The position numbers and the translations under genes are program-made. This document shows positions 7,475-14,988 of a stretch of DNA of 26,269 nucleotides, in pieces. The notes under the pieces are model-generated. The model saw only the letters and a program-made list of their open reading frames with translations. It made no database searches and was not told the origin of the DNA. Each line of letters starts with the position of its first letter. The stretch's first letter is position 1. The stretch is from a virus: positions 1 to 26,269 of IMG/VR virus record IMGVR_UViG_3300032116_001152; one strand, 5' to 3'.

Positions 7475-8374
7475 CTACGCGCAGCTGTTCTTCTGGCACT
7501 TCTGCAGGAAGTTCTCCAGCGTCTGCGCCGGGCGAAGCTCCACGGTCTTCACATCCGGATCGACGTTGGCTTCCCAGCTTTGTTTCAGCTTGGAGGAGAT
7601 GTGCGACGGCTGGACGTACGACGGCTTGCCAACCACCAGCGGCTTGTGGTGCCCAGCCCAGGCGTCCCAGTTGCAGAACACGGGGTTGTAGCCAAGCTTC
7701 TGCGTGCCGACCAGCGAGAGGTCTCGGGTCATGGTGACGTCCTCGGTCGAAGCCTTCTCCGCCTCGTACAGGTCCGAGAATTCGTAATAGAACCATGGCC
7801 TCTCGCCGGGGGCCTTGGGCTCAGTCAGCTCAAACGCCCGCATGTCGTACATGATCAAGCCGGTGGGCAGGGCGGCGCACTCTTGAACGCCAGCCATCCT
7901 GGCGGCCTGGGGGCGTTCGTACATCTTCAGCTGGAAGTCCGGATTCACGCTGTCCGTACGGAGGTTCCGCCACTCAAAGACATACACGCACTCATGCGGC
8001 GGCGGGCCGCAATACGGAGCCCCGATGACGCATGGCCCGAGCGAATAGTGCTTGACCAAGAAGTCGAACGACGACTGGAAGAACGGCTTTGCGGCCGACT
8101 CCACGCCCAGGTACAGGTCGGGCGTCATGTCGCTGTCGATCATCACAAGGACGTCCAGGCCAAAACTCCGGGCGTCCAGCACGGCCTTGTTCCTGGACAT
8201 AGTCACAGGCGTGTCGGCAATGTTCCAGATGCGGATGTTCGCAATCCGCTCGTCCTTGGAGAGATCCGCAACGAGTGGCACCATCCACTCGCGAATCTTC
8301 GGCACCTCAGAGGCGATGCCGCCATTGCCGCCGTAGGAGAAGGTACAGAAACCGACGTTAAACTTCTGCTGCAT
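7475..8374 (-). CDS. Glycosyltransferase-like protein (GT-A fold)
   Basis: At 299 aa, it has GT-A features. VLVMIDSDM carries a DSD at residues 80-82, the usual DxD metal/sugar-nucleotide site after a Rossmann-like half. LPTGLIMYDMRAF (about 169-181) matches the acceptor-side region, EKASTEDVTMTRDL (about 206-219) the E/D-D helix with the likely base, and AGHHKP (about 240-245) a possible metal-binding His pair. It may add sugars to phage DNA, virion proteins or host surface; the substrate cannot be read from the sequence. GAGG lies 6 nt before the ATG. It has its own strong promoter in the gap before it, so it may be expressed apart from the capsid genes. Confidence 0.8.
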   Translation of the reverse strand: MQQKFNVGFCTFSYGGNGGIASEVPKIREWMVPLVADLSKDERIANIRIWNIADTPVTMSRNKAVLDARSFGLDVLVMIDSDMTPDLYLGVESAAKPFFQSSFDFLVKHYSLGPCVIGAPYCGPPPHECVYVFEWRNLRTDSVNPDFQLKMYERPQAARMAGVQECAALPTGLIMYDMRAFELTEPKAPGERPWFYYEFSDLYEAEKASTEDVTMTRDLSLVGTQKLGYNPVFCNWDAWAGHHKPLVVGKPSYVQPSHISSKLKQSWEANVDPDVKTVELRPAQTLENFLQKCQKNSCA

Positions 8375-8375
8375 G

Positions 8376-8398
8376 TAACACCTCGGGGTAGGGTGTTA
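8376..8398 (-). promoter_or_regulatory. Inverted repeat at the glycosyltransferase start of transcription
   Basis: TAACACC and GGTGTTA form a perfect 7-bp inverted repeat around 9 bases. It lies directly downstream of the -10 box, covers the predicted transcription start and ends next to the ATG, including the GAGG ribosome site. This position fits a repressor operator. A 5' RNA hairpin is less likely because the start site would fall within the first arm. Confidence 0.6.
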
Positions 8399-8427
8399 AG
8401 TATACAAAATTACAGTGGCAATGTCAA
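8399..8427 (-). promoter_or_regulatory. Near-consensus sigma70-type promoter
   Basis: On the minus strand TTGACA (complement 8422-8427), a 17-nt spacer and TATACT (complement 8399-8404) match the bacterial housekeeping consensus at 11 of 12 positions. The -35 box contains the TGA stop of the upstream Pro-rich gene. The start of transcription would lie near 8392, about 20 nt before the glycosyltransferase ATG. It should drive that gene and probably the terminase-portal-tail genes after it. Confidence 0.8.
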
Positions 8428-9272
8428 CCGAACCCGCCAAGCAATCCTGTCAGCGGGTTCTGGAAGCCCTGCTGGGCCATGTCGCCTGCGCGCCCCCACA
8501 TTGCCCCGAAATCCATGGGCTGCCTGCCGGCGCCGGGGTTTGAGACGAACTGCGAGCGGGCGTCGTTAATGTTCTGGATGAACGCATCGCGCATCGGGTA
8601 ATACTGGCTCGGATCGTACTGCTGGCCATCCGGCCCGCGTGTGGTGGAGGTGAACGGAGCCGGCCGCTGGTCGGGCGGTGCGTAGGCGAAGTTGCCTTGT
8701 CCGCCGCCGGGGGTAAAGGATGGGGCCTGAAGCCCTCCGCGGAAGGGAGGCTCGGACTGCGGGTAGCCCGGCATGCCCTGCGTATAGACCGGGTCGTTAG
8801 GCGCGTGCCGCTGGTTTGGAAGCCGTGGCCGCGGTTCTAACAGCTGGATCGGCATCTGGTTCGCGTAGGATGGCTGCAGGCCAGCCGGCCGACCGCCCGG
8901 CGGCTGCCCGTACGGCGTGCCCTGCGACTGCGGCTGCGTGGGCTGCGCGCGGCCAGGACGCGGCGGGGGCGACGTCCACTGCGAGCCGTTCCAGCGCATG
9001 CCCGCAGATCGACTCGGGGCGTAGCCCGACATGTCCGGGGCCTGCTGCGAAGCCTGCGGAACCTCCGGACGCATAGTGCCCTGAAACGGCCGGGTGTTCG
9101 TCTGGCCATACGGCGATACGCGGCCGTTGCTGACCGTCACGGAGTTCCGGCTATCCGGCCTAGCCATTGTCGGCATTTGGCCGTCGCGTCCAGTGCCGCC
9201 CATCATCGGGCCGACGCGGCGGTAGTAGTCGTCCGCGTACTGCTGGGAAGTTCCTGGCGCAAAAAAGGACAC
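8424..9272 (-). CDS. Pro/Gly/Gln-rich low-complexity virion-region protein (282 aa)
   Basis: The start is a GTG with GGAGGA about 8 nt upstream. Most of the protein (residues ~30-230) is disordered, rich in Pro, Gly, Gln, Arg and Ser with patterns such as GQPPGGRP and GYPQSEPP. The last ~50 residues are more ordered, with YYPMRDAFIQNINDAR and a Gly-rich tail ending GLLGGFG. I do not recognise a family. Its place between the decoration protein and the packaging genes suggests a structural or scaffold-like virion component. The low-complexity body could be a flexible linker or internal head protein. Confidence 0.72.
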   Translation of the reverse strand: MSFFAPGTSQQYADDYYRRVGPMMGGTGRDGQMPTMARPDSRNSVTVSNGRVSPYGQTNTRPFQGTMRPEVPQASQQAPDMSGYAPSRSAGMRWNGSQWTSPPPRPGRAQPTQPQSQGTPYGQPPGGRPAGLQPSYANQMPIQLLEPRPRLPNQRHAPNDPVYTQGMPGYPQSEPPFRGGLQAPSFTPGGGQGNFAYAPPDQRPAPFTSTTRGPDGQQYDPSQYYPMRDAFIQNINDARSQFVSNPGAGRQPMDFGAMWGRAGDMAQQGFQNPLTGLLGGFG

Positions 9273-9273
9273 G

Positions 9274-9417
9274 CTATTCCTCCGGTCGGTCTGTGCCCAT
9301 GCCAGAACCCTGGAGCATGCGGAGCTTCAAGGCGTCCATGTACGGCTGCTCCTGCCGCAACTCAGCGATCAGCTGACGCAGGAAGTCCAAGTTCTGGATG
9401 GCTGGTATGTCGTTCAT
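9274..9417 (-). CDS. 47-aa helical protein
   Basis: A short frame starts MNDIPAIQNLDFLRQLIAEL and continues as an amphipathic helix (RQEQPYMDALKLRM) with heptad-like Leu/Ile. It lies just after the terminator of the capsid transcript, and its TAG stop is one base before the GTG of the Pro-rich gene, whose ribosome site it contains. No good Shine-Dalgarno is visible. It may be a real small protein or largely serve to couple translation. The function is unknown. Confidence 0.5.
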   Translation of the reverse strand: MNDIPAIQNLDFLRQLIAELRQEQPYMDALKLRMLQGSGMGTDRPEE

Positions 9418-9423
9418 CTATCT

Positions 9424-9461
9424 AAGGAAAAGGGCCCCGCCCGACGAGCGGACAGGGCCCT
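9424..9461 (-). terminator. Rho-independent terminator after capsid/decoration genes
   Basis: On the minus strand AGGGCCCTGTCCG pairs with CGGGCGGGGCCCT over 13 bp, including two G-U pairs, around a 5-nt loop, and is followed by TTTTCC. It lies 23 bases after the decoration-gene stop. It would keep scaffold, capsid and decoration transcripts abundant while limiting read-through to later genes. Confidence 0.8.
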
Positions 9462-9484
9462 CCCCCGAAACCCCAAAGAGGGTC

Positions 9485-10078
9485 TTACTCAAGCCCGGTG
9501 TTGACAAAGGCAAGGATCGCCGCGCCGGTGGTGGTGCCCGCCGAGCAGGCATAGCCGATCACGCCGAGGCCGACGTTGTCGGAGCCAGTCGTAGCCGCAC
9601 CAACCGCCGAGGGCGTCACGCGGCCAGCGGTCGTAGCGCCGGTCGTCGCAGCCGTGATGGCCGAGAGCCGGTCGCCAACCGCAATGCCAGCGCCCGAGAG
9701 TGCATGCGACACCTCGGTCGGACCCTTCACCACAACCCAGAACACATCGTTCGCAGCAACGCCCGAGGCCGGGAGATGCTCATCGACCACGCCAACAATC
9801 TCGTTGTTGGTGACAGCCGAGTAACCGTCCACAGCCGAGAACGCGGCCGGGCCGGCCGTATCCCGAGCAAACCGGACCACCCGCTTCGGGAGAAGAGCAG
9901 CGCCCGACGCATTGCGGACGGCGATGCAGGTCTTCAGCCGATTGCTGCGGATCTGGCCGGTCGTCGGATTGACGTCCGGAAACACCTTTACAGTACCCAC
10001 CCAGCCAGTGCCATCAGCAGTGGACGAAACGCCGAGCGTCTGACCAAGGCTGAAGGGCGGATCAACAAACAGACTCAT
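9485..10078 (-). CDS. Putative capsid decoration protein (197 aa)
   Basis: The open frame reaches upstream into the capsid gene, but an ATG at 10078 with AGGAG about 7 nt before it gives the natural start. The protein is beta-rich and Ala/Gly/Thr/Val-dominated, with patterns CIAVRNASGAALLPKRVVRF and VVDEHLPASGVAANDVFWVV, resembling head-stabilisation or decoration proteins coded right after the major capsid gene. It has no signal peptide and no Cys-rich region. It would bind the capsid outer surface. A strong terminator follows it, in keeping with high expression together with the capsid. The family name is not certain. Confidence 0.68.
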   Translation of the reverse strand: MSLFVDPPFSLGQTLGVSSTADGTGWVGTVKVFPDVNPTTGQIRSNRLKTCIAVRNASGAALLPKRVVRFARDTAGPAAFSAVDGYSAVTNNEIVGVVDEHLPASGVAANDVFWVVVKGPTEVSHALSGAGIAVGDRLSAITAATTGATTAGRVTPSAVGAATTGSDNVGLGVIGYACSAGTTTGAAILAFVNTGLE

Positions 10079-10104
10079 TCTTGTACTCCTATGACAACCT
10101 TGGT

Positions 10105-11217
10105 TTAGACAACGAGCTTGAAGAAGTTGCGCGGCGACTTGAACTTCAGGTTGCCGAGCGTGGACACCACGTACCGATACTGTTGCGTAAGCTCGTCGTA
10201 GAACGGGCCCTCGCTCACCATCAGCTGCGACTCCATGCACAGGAGTTCGATGTTGCCCACGGCGAGGCCGTAGCCGGTGTTGGCGGGAACAGAATTCTCC
10301 GAGCCAACCTCAACACCGTCGAACTCAAACACATCGGTAAAGCCATAGCTGCGGAGGCCGTTCGTCCGACTGACGATCACGCGCTCCTTGGCGTCCAACG
10401 TGTTCAGGAAGTCGATGAACAGACGACGGTCCAGAAGGACCATGTCCACCTGATCTTCCTTCGTATCGTTGCGACGGGTCTGGTGAATCGCTTCACGCAG
10501 AGCCTTCGCACAGTTGTCCTTCCAGGTGCTGGCACCGAAGTAGGACGAGTCGGCGTTCACAATAACCGGGCTGAAGAAGTCAAACTCCGGATCGACCTTG
10601 CCGTTCGGCCAAGACGACACCGTATCCGCCGAGCCGCCGTACGCACCCAGCACGGTCGAAAGACCGGCGTAGTTGTCGTTCGGAGCAAAGTACGGATCCG
10701 CCGGGTCGGCAGTCCGCGGGTTGTAGCCAGCGCTGGCGACGTTGATCGTCTGGGTGCCGCCCATGAACGACTCAATGCCGTGGAACCGCAGCTCGTTGCC
10801 CGCAGCGTAGCCGTCCTGCACCCACTCGCGGGCGAGGTACTGCTCCATGCTCGTCAGCAGACGGCTGGCCATCTTGCCAGCGACGTTGACGAGGGCCTGC
10901 GTCGAACGATTCTCAAGCATTTCACGCTTGTAGATCGCATCGGTGACCTGCGCGCCCCGGTACTCAAGCTCTGCTTTCTTCCAGAGGTTCTCTCTGCTGA
11001 AATTGCGAGGAGTCTCACCGTTGTTGCCAGACGGCGTGTGGTTGCGGTACTGGATTTCCCAGTCGAAACCACGCCCGCTCATGTTGGTGCGGATCTGACC
11101 GGCACCCTCAAGAGCGGCAAAGAACTTGTACTTCCGCAACGACGCAATCTCTTCCTCCCGAAGGTGGTTGACGATCGTCGTTGCAATAGAACGTGCCCAA
11201 TCTACCGAGCTGCTCAT
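10105..11217 (-). CDS. Major capsid protein
   Basis: At 370 aa, this is in the usual size range for an HK97-fold major capsid protein. The N-terminal helix (VDWARSIATTIVNHLREEE) is followed by a region with RGFDWEIQYRNHTPSG and RVIVSRTNGLRSYGF later on. The C-terminus, with GFTDVFEFDGVEV and VSEGPFYDELTQQYRY, fits the peripheral/axial domains. It directly follows a scaffold-like gene, with the TGATG junction, and precedes the decoration gene. There is no prohead protease gene nearby, so assembly probably uses the separate scaffold. The assignment rests on position, length and overall pattern rather than a single diagnostic motif. Confidence 0.85.
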   Translation of the reverse strand: MSSSVDWARSIATTIVNHLREEEIASLRKYKFFAALEGAGQIRTNMSGRGFDWEIQYRNHTPSGNNGETPRNFSRENLWKKAELEYRGAQVTDAIYKREMLENRSTQALVNVAGKMASRLLTSMEQYLAREWVQDGYAAGNELRFHGIESFMGGTQTINVASAGYNPRTADPADPYFAPNDNYAGLSTVLGAYGGSADTVSSWPNGKVDPEFDFFSPVIVNADSSYFGASTWKDNCAKALREAIHQTRRNDTKEDQVDMVLLDRRLFIDFLNTLDAKERVIVSRTNGLRSYGFTDVFEFDGVEVGSENSVPANTGYGLAVGNIELLCMESQLMVSEGPFYDELTQQYRYVVSTLGNLKFKSPRNFFKLVV

Positions 11218-12233
11218 CAGATCACTCCATCATTTACGAGTTGGCCGCGAAGCCTCTCTTCAAAACTCATCCGCTGGCGCGGTGCCCGCGGCTCTGTGGT
11301 TCCTGCACTACGATTCGGGGTCCGAGTTGCACGCTCCCGGAGGAACTGCATGTTCGATTCCGCCACTGGGTCAGCCGCTGGCGCTGGTGCGGGGGCCTGC
11401 GCCATGGGCGGGGCATAACCTTGGGGAGGAGCAGCATGCATCTGCTGGTAACGCAGATTCAGGAGATCGCGCTGGAGCATGCCGGTGGCGTACTGCCAAC
11501 GCTGCTCGGGCGTTCCGATGCCCATCTCGGCGGCCTGGGCGATGTACGCCTGGATGGCCTGACCCTCGGGGCTGATCTGGCCCGACTGGTCATAGAGCCA
11601 GTCGGCGTTCTGCTGCTCCAGAGACTGAACGTAGTTCTGGGACTTGTACTGGCCGAGCTGCTTCTCAACCAGCTCTTGGGCCTTCTGCATCGCCACTTCT
11701 TCGATGAAGGGCTTCAGCGTGTTCTCAGGATCCGTGACAAACTTACGGGCGAAGTTCGCCGTGTAGTCCTGATAGGCACGGAGCTTTTCCTGCACCGAGA
11801 TCGGGGCGTTGGGATCGATGATCTCCTTGCCCGACTGCGGATCGCGGACGATGTAGGACTTATAGCTCTCTTCGATGGCGGGAGGTGACCACCACTTAGG
11901 CTTCTCGGCCGGCTTGGGCTGCGAAGCCTTTGCCTGCTCTTCCTGCCACTTGCGGAAAGCCGATTCGTTTCGCAGGTATTCCTGCGCGTATGGCACCACC
12001 GCCTGATATTGCGAAAGAGCCCGCTGTGCCTGCTGGTAGCCCTGCCGCGACTGATAGAGGTCGCGAGCGATGGAGAGATCGTCTTTGCCGGAATACTCGG
12101 GGAGGTGCTTGAAGGCCTCCCACGGCGAAGAGAACGCAGCCGACTCCTGCTGCGGAGCTGCCGACTCAACGGCCGGCGCCTCCTGGACTGGGGCTTCGCT
12201 TACCGGCGCGTCGTTGACAAATTCGTCTGACAT
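11217..12233 (-). CDS. Capsid scaffold protein
   Basis: At 338 aa, it is acidic and Ala/Gln/Pro-rich at the N-terminus and strongly helical in the centre (coiled-coil-like segments near residues 60-110 and 165-215, rich in Gln, Glu and Ala). It ends in a basic C-terminal segment (FEERLRGQLVND), the usual capsid-binding end of scaffold proteins. It lies immediately before the major capsid gene, its TGA sharing a base with the capsid ATG. AGGA precedes its ATG. It would direct prohead assembly and then leave or be lost. Confidence 0.78.
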   Translation of the reverse strand: MSDEFVNDAPVSEAPVQEAPAVESAAPQQESAAFSSPWEAFKHLPEYSGKDDLSIARDLYQSRQGYQQAQRALSQYQAVVPYAQEYLRNESAFRKWQEEQAKASQPKPAEKPKWWSPPAIEESYKSYIVRDPQSGKEIIDPNAPISVQEKLRAYQDYTANFARKFVTDPENTLKPFIEEVAMQKAQELVEKQLGQYKSQNYVQSLEQQNADWLYDQSGQISPEGQAIQAYIAQAAEMGIGTPEQRWQYATGMLQRDLLNLRYQQMHAAPPQGYAPPMAQAPAPAPAADPVAESNMQFLRERATRTPNRSAGTTEPRAPRQRMSFEERLRGQLVNDGVI

Positions 12234-12272
12234 TGATTCCTGGCCTCGGGGGAAGGGCTCTAGGAATCCAAT
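12234..12272 (-). promoter_or_regulatory. Leader inverted repeat before scaffold gene
   Basis: GATTCCT and AGGAATC form a perfect 7-bp inverted repeat separated by about 20 bases. The second arm contains the AGGA ribosome site of the scaffold ATG. The structure could reduce translation of scaffold and capsid, or be coincidental. Confidence 0.3.
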
Positions 12273-12293
12273 GCCCAGAATGGGGCGTTTTTG

Positions 12294-12860
12294 TTACGGC
12301 GACAGCTCACGCAACGCTGTATGCACGGCCCAGTTGCTCTCATCGCCGGGGCGCACGTATGGCCGTTGCTGCCAAATCACTAGCGGCGGCCGGGTGCCAA
12401 GCTCGCCGCCGCGATCCGGTAGAAGGCGATTGAAAATGTCTTCTGGTGTGAGGTCGCGAGCGCGAATCTCGCCGTACGGATGAATGCCGACCGGATACAG
12501 CGCCGCGGGGTCCAGCTCCTTCAGGACATGCATCCGCCCGCGCCCCTCATGCCCACGGACTTGCCATCCCTTTGGAGACTTGTCCACGTAGAGCATCGGC
12601 GGCCCCACCGCTTGGCCAGACTTAACAGCATCGCGGATGTGGTCTATCGGCAACAGATCCAAGTCGCGCGGAGCATTGAGCCCCAAGAACTGCGATGGAT
12701 ACATGTACGCCTGGAACCCGCGATAGTCGATGTTAGCGGCATCCGGCTGTTCCCCCATGCCGCGGCGCGCGTCAAACAGAACGCCAGCGTGGCGGCGCAC
12801 GGCGGCTGGATCCACTTGTCCAAGCCGCGTGATCAGTTCGTCCAGTCTCCCCACCGGCAT
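12294..12860 (-). CDS. Polyvalent-type conserved phage protein (188 aa)
   Basis: The centre, around GWQVRGHEGRGRMHVLKEL, resembles domains associated with large polyvalent phage proteins, in which a Gly-His-Glu-Gly-Arg core is conserved. The preceding stretch (FQAYMYPSQFLGLNAPRDLDLLP) fits the same class of proteins that are often injected with phage DNA. It is separate here rather than fused. The ATG has poor upstream ribosome-site spacing (GGGAG abuts it), so a later GTG is possible. The role may be in the virion or injected into the host. The family link is by memory of the motif only. Confidence 0.62.
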   Translation of the reverse strand: MPVGRLDELITRLGQVDPAAVRRHAGVLFDARRGMGEQPDAANIDYRGFQAYMYPSQFLGLNAPRDLDLLPIDHIRDAVKSGQAVGPPMLYVDKSPKGWQVRGHEGRGRMHVLKELDPAALYPVGIHPYGEIRARDLTPEDIFNRLLPDRGGELGTRPPLVIWQQRPYVRPGDESNWAVHTALRELSP

Positions 12861-12901
12861 CTCCCACGTACGAGGTACACAGGACTAATGCCCAGACTGC
12901 G

Positions 12902-13189
12902 CTACTCTTGGCCTTGCGTCTTTGCCCGCGTGCGACATCGCGGTCGATCCGGAAGCTCCATCCAAAACGCACGCTTTGGTATGGCTTGCTCCAGATCGCC
13001 GCCCCCGTCCAGCGATTGTCCATCGCGACGACCGACAAACGTAGGCCACACCGCGTCGTCTGGGTTGTGCCACAGCACAAATTTGCCTTCTTCCGGAAGG
13101 CGTTCTCGCACTGAAATCCACGCCGGCTGCGCGGCCATGCCGCACTCACATTCGGAATAGCCGCAGTACTCGCACGGACCCCACGCCAT
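12902..13189 (-). CDS. DUF551-like protein with N-terminal Cys cluster (95 aa)
   Basis: The frame is open further upstream, but GGAGGA five to six bases before the ATG at 13189 fixes the start. The N-terminus has CEYCGYSECECG, a likely zinc knuckle. It is followed by the typical DUF551 pattern WISVRERLPEEGKFVLW and, near the end, FWMELPDRP. DUF551 is widespread in phages and prophages and of unknown biochemical function. The C-terminal ten residues are basic. It lies after the ADP-ribosyltransferase-like gene, with a candidate promoter in the 48-bp gap. Confidence 0.78.
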   Translation of the reverse strand: MAWGPCEYCGYSECECGMAAQPAWISVRERLPEEGKFVLWHNPDDAVWPTFVGRRDGQSLDGGGDLEQAIPKRAFWMELPDRPRCRTRAKTQGQE

Positions 13190-13220
13190 AACGTCCTCCA
13201 GTTGCGCGTATGACAACTGG

Positions 13221-13248
13221 ATTGTATCGACAGATACCTATCGCGCAA
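13221..13248 (-). promoter_or_regulatory. Candidate promoter for the DUF551-like gene
   Basis: On the minus strand TTGCGC (complement 13243-13248), 16 bases and TACAAT (complement 13221-13226) resemble a sigma70 promoter. The -35 is only a partial match. It overlaps the C-terminal codons of the upstream gene and lies about 30 bases before the ATG. Confidence 0.35.
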
Positions 13249-14158
13249 CTGACTCCGGTCGCGATCCATCGATTGCTGCATCGGCCGCCAGCGTGGCCGG
13301 TATGAGCCAGCCGAACTTGCGGATGATGCGGATGGCGTCTTCCGTTCCTGGGAACATCACAAAATTGCGAGTCCCTGTGGCTGGCGTGCCGCGCGAGCCA
13401 GAGTCCAGGTAGCGAACGCCTGGAACGCCAGCTGCGCGCAACTTGTCGGCTGCGCCACGCGGCCCGTCCATTGACGCTAGCGTGTGCCACAACGCTTTCC
13501 CAGACGGAATTCCGCCGCCCTGCAAGTCATGGCTGTGCCATCTTGCCGCCGTTTCCGGATCGCCAAATCCACCAAGCTTGAAGAACTTATGAGCCTCCGG
13601 CCTTGATGCGCGCGATCTTGCCTCCTCCAGCGCGGCACGCACGGCAGGCGACTGCCCGGTCGCCAATGCGTCCCAGTCCAGCATTGCGTTTTCTGGCACA
13701 TCAATCGCCAGCTCATAGCCGGTGCCGAGATTCTTGCGAGCATCCACCAGCTCGTCGGTGGCATCGAATCCGGCCAGCCCGTCCCTTCGCAGCGACTGGC
13801 TAATCGCCTGCGACGGGTAGTCGAACCCAAGCCAGTCGTTTTCGTCCATGGCGCGAAGGAATCGCTGCTGGCGATGGTCGAATGACGGCAATGCCGCAAT
13901 CACATCTTCAGGGGCGGCTTCCTGATCAAGGCTAGATAAGAAATCGTTTTTGAGCCTTCCGTACGACAGGCTGCGCCGGTAGTCGTCCGCCACCGCCTGG
14001 TTTTGCGCAGAGTAGTGACCGTGCGCGTATGTTTCGGCGCCTTGGCCAGTTCCCAAGAACTTGGAGTCGAACTTGTCGAAATGCTCTGGCTGCGGGCTAC
14101 CGTGATAGGCGCGGATGACCTGCCGCACAGAATCGCCAAGCTGGTCTAGCTTGCCCAT
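13238..14158 (-). CDS. ART-PolyVal-type ADP-ribosyltransferase-like protein (306 aa)
   Basis: The start is the ATG that shares a base with the upstream TGA, preceded by GGAGG at 6 nt. The N-terminal pattern IRAYHGSP, then FDKFDSKFLGTGQGAETYAHGHYSAQN (residues ~27-53 in parts), is the hallmark of the ADP-ribosyltransferase domain found in phage polyvalent proteins: Arg/His-Gly at the NAD pocket and a Tyr-containing beta-strand. The later pattern GVPGVRYLDSGSRG and NFVMFPG...IRIIRKFG is the usual domain end. The C-terminus adds a short hydrophobic stretch. It would transfer ADP-ribose to a host target, probably after injection with DNA; target and activity are not shown. Confidence 0.78.
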   Translation of the reverse strand: MGKLDQLGDSVRQVIRAYHGSPQPEHFDKFDSKFLGTGQGAETYAHGHYSAQNQAVADDYRRSLSYGRLKNDFLSSLDQEAAPEDVIAALPSFDHRQQRFLRAMDENDWLGFDYPSQAISQSLRRDGLAGFDATDELVDARKNLGTGYELAIDVPENAMLDWDALATGQSPAVRAALEEARSRASRPEAHKFFKLGGFGDPETAARWHSHDLQGGGIPSGKALWHTLASMDGPRGAADKLRAAGVPGVRYLDSGSRGTPATGTRNFVMFPGTEDAIRIIRKFGWLIPATLAADAAIDGSRPESVAR

Positions 14159-14988
14159 CAGTATCCCTCCGTCAGTCCTTCCAGCGCCCGCATGGCCGGC
14201 GGGACAGTCCAGCCCATGGTGCCGAAGCCGATCTCGGGGATCAGCTCCCTGCGAGCGGCTCCGTGCAGCCCCTTGCGAGCGAGATTCAGCGCCTTGACGC
14301 CGCCAAACCACGGGTCCAGCGTCATGTCCATCACCGTGCCGAGTGGCTTTGAGATGTACCAAGGCATCTTGGCAGCCTCCAGATACCGGTCGCCCTCCAT
14401 GGGCGTGGCCTTCTTGGAGTACTCGGACGCGATCCGGTAGTCGTCGTAGCGAGGATCGACCACCTGCCACGGGATGCTGGCCTGGGCGTCACGCATGTCT
14501 TGGAGGTCACGCCAGCGGGAGTTGTTCTTGCCGACCAATTCAGCCGGCACAAGCGTGTTGATCGACTTTGCGTAGTTGTCGTATGCCCCTGGATAGGCGA
14601 CGGCCTTGGCTCCCGTGGCGCGGTCAATCTCATTGGCCGCCATCTGGCCAGTGGCCATCACCGCAGACGGCAGGGCCTGCATCCAGCTCATGGTGTTGAG
14701 CATCGGGTGATCTGATCCGTACGGCTCATATGGCGACTTCAACGACTGCATCTGGTCGCTGGTCGATGCCCGCAGAAGGCCCGGATTGGATCGGTAGTAC
14801 TCGGGATCACGCTTCTGGATCTCCTCCAAGAAGTGCGCCCGGCGGAGATCGTCGTTGTAGCGATCCTCAGACTTGGTCCGATAGTTCATCACCGATGGGT
14901 GATTCGCCGCCCAAGACCAGAAGCCGGGGAGTTCCTGGCGAGGGAGGGCTTCGGTCTCGGAAATCAGCTTGCGGATGGCTTCGGACAT
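14158..14988 (-). CDS. Putative virion/injected protein before ART gene (276 aa)
   Basis: An alternative GTG start lies 12 bases further upstream, but the ATG sharing a base with the previous TGA fits the local junction style, with GGAA about 8 nt upstream. The protein is mostly helical and polar, with no signal peptide. A hydrophobic, Met/Ala/Gly-rich stretch near residues 100-125 (MLNTMSWMQALPSAVMATG) may touch membrane. PWYISKPLGTVMDMTLDPWFGG near 220-240 resembles the linker segments in long internal virion proteins. Its tail ends close to the ART gene, so the pair may be two parts of a polyvalent protein. The function is otherwise unknown. Confidence 0.65.
   Translation of the reverse strand: MSEAIRKLISETEALPRQELPGFWSWAANHPSVMNYRTKSEDRYNDDLRRAHFLEEIQKRDPEYYRSNPGLLRASTSDQMQSLKSPYEPYGSDHPMLNTMSWMQALPSAVMATGQMAANEIDRATGAKAVAYPGAYDNYAKSINTLVPAELVGKNNSRWRDLQDMRDAQASIPWQVVDPRYDDYRIASEYSKKATPMEGDRYLEAAKMPWYISKPLGTVMDMTLDPWFGGVKALNLARKGLHGAARRELIPEIGFGTMGWTVPPAMRALEGLTEGY

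Noticed and set aside
7472-8569. Plus-strand frame (365 codons) opposite the glycosyltransferase
   Set aside because: Runs through the promoter/operator gap and has no ribosome site; the minus-strand frame has GT-A motifs.
10081-11418. Plus-strand frame (445 codons) opposite capsid
   Set aside because: Shadow caused by codon bias in a GC-rich gene; no start signal.
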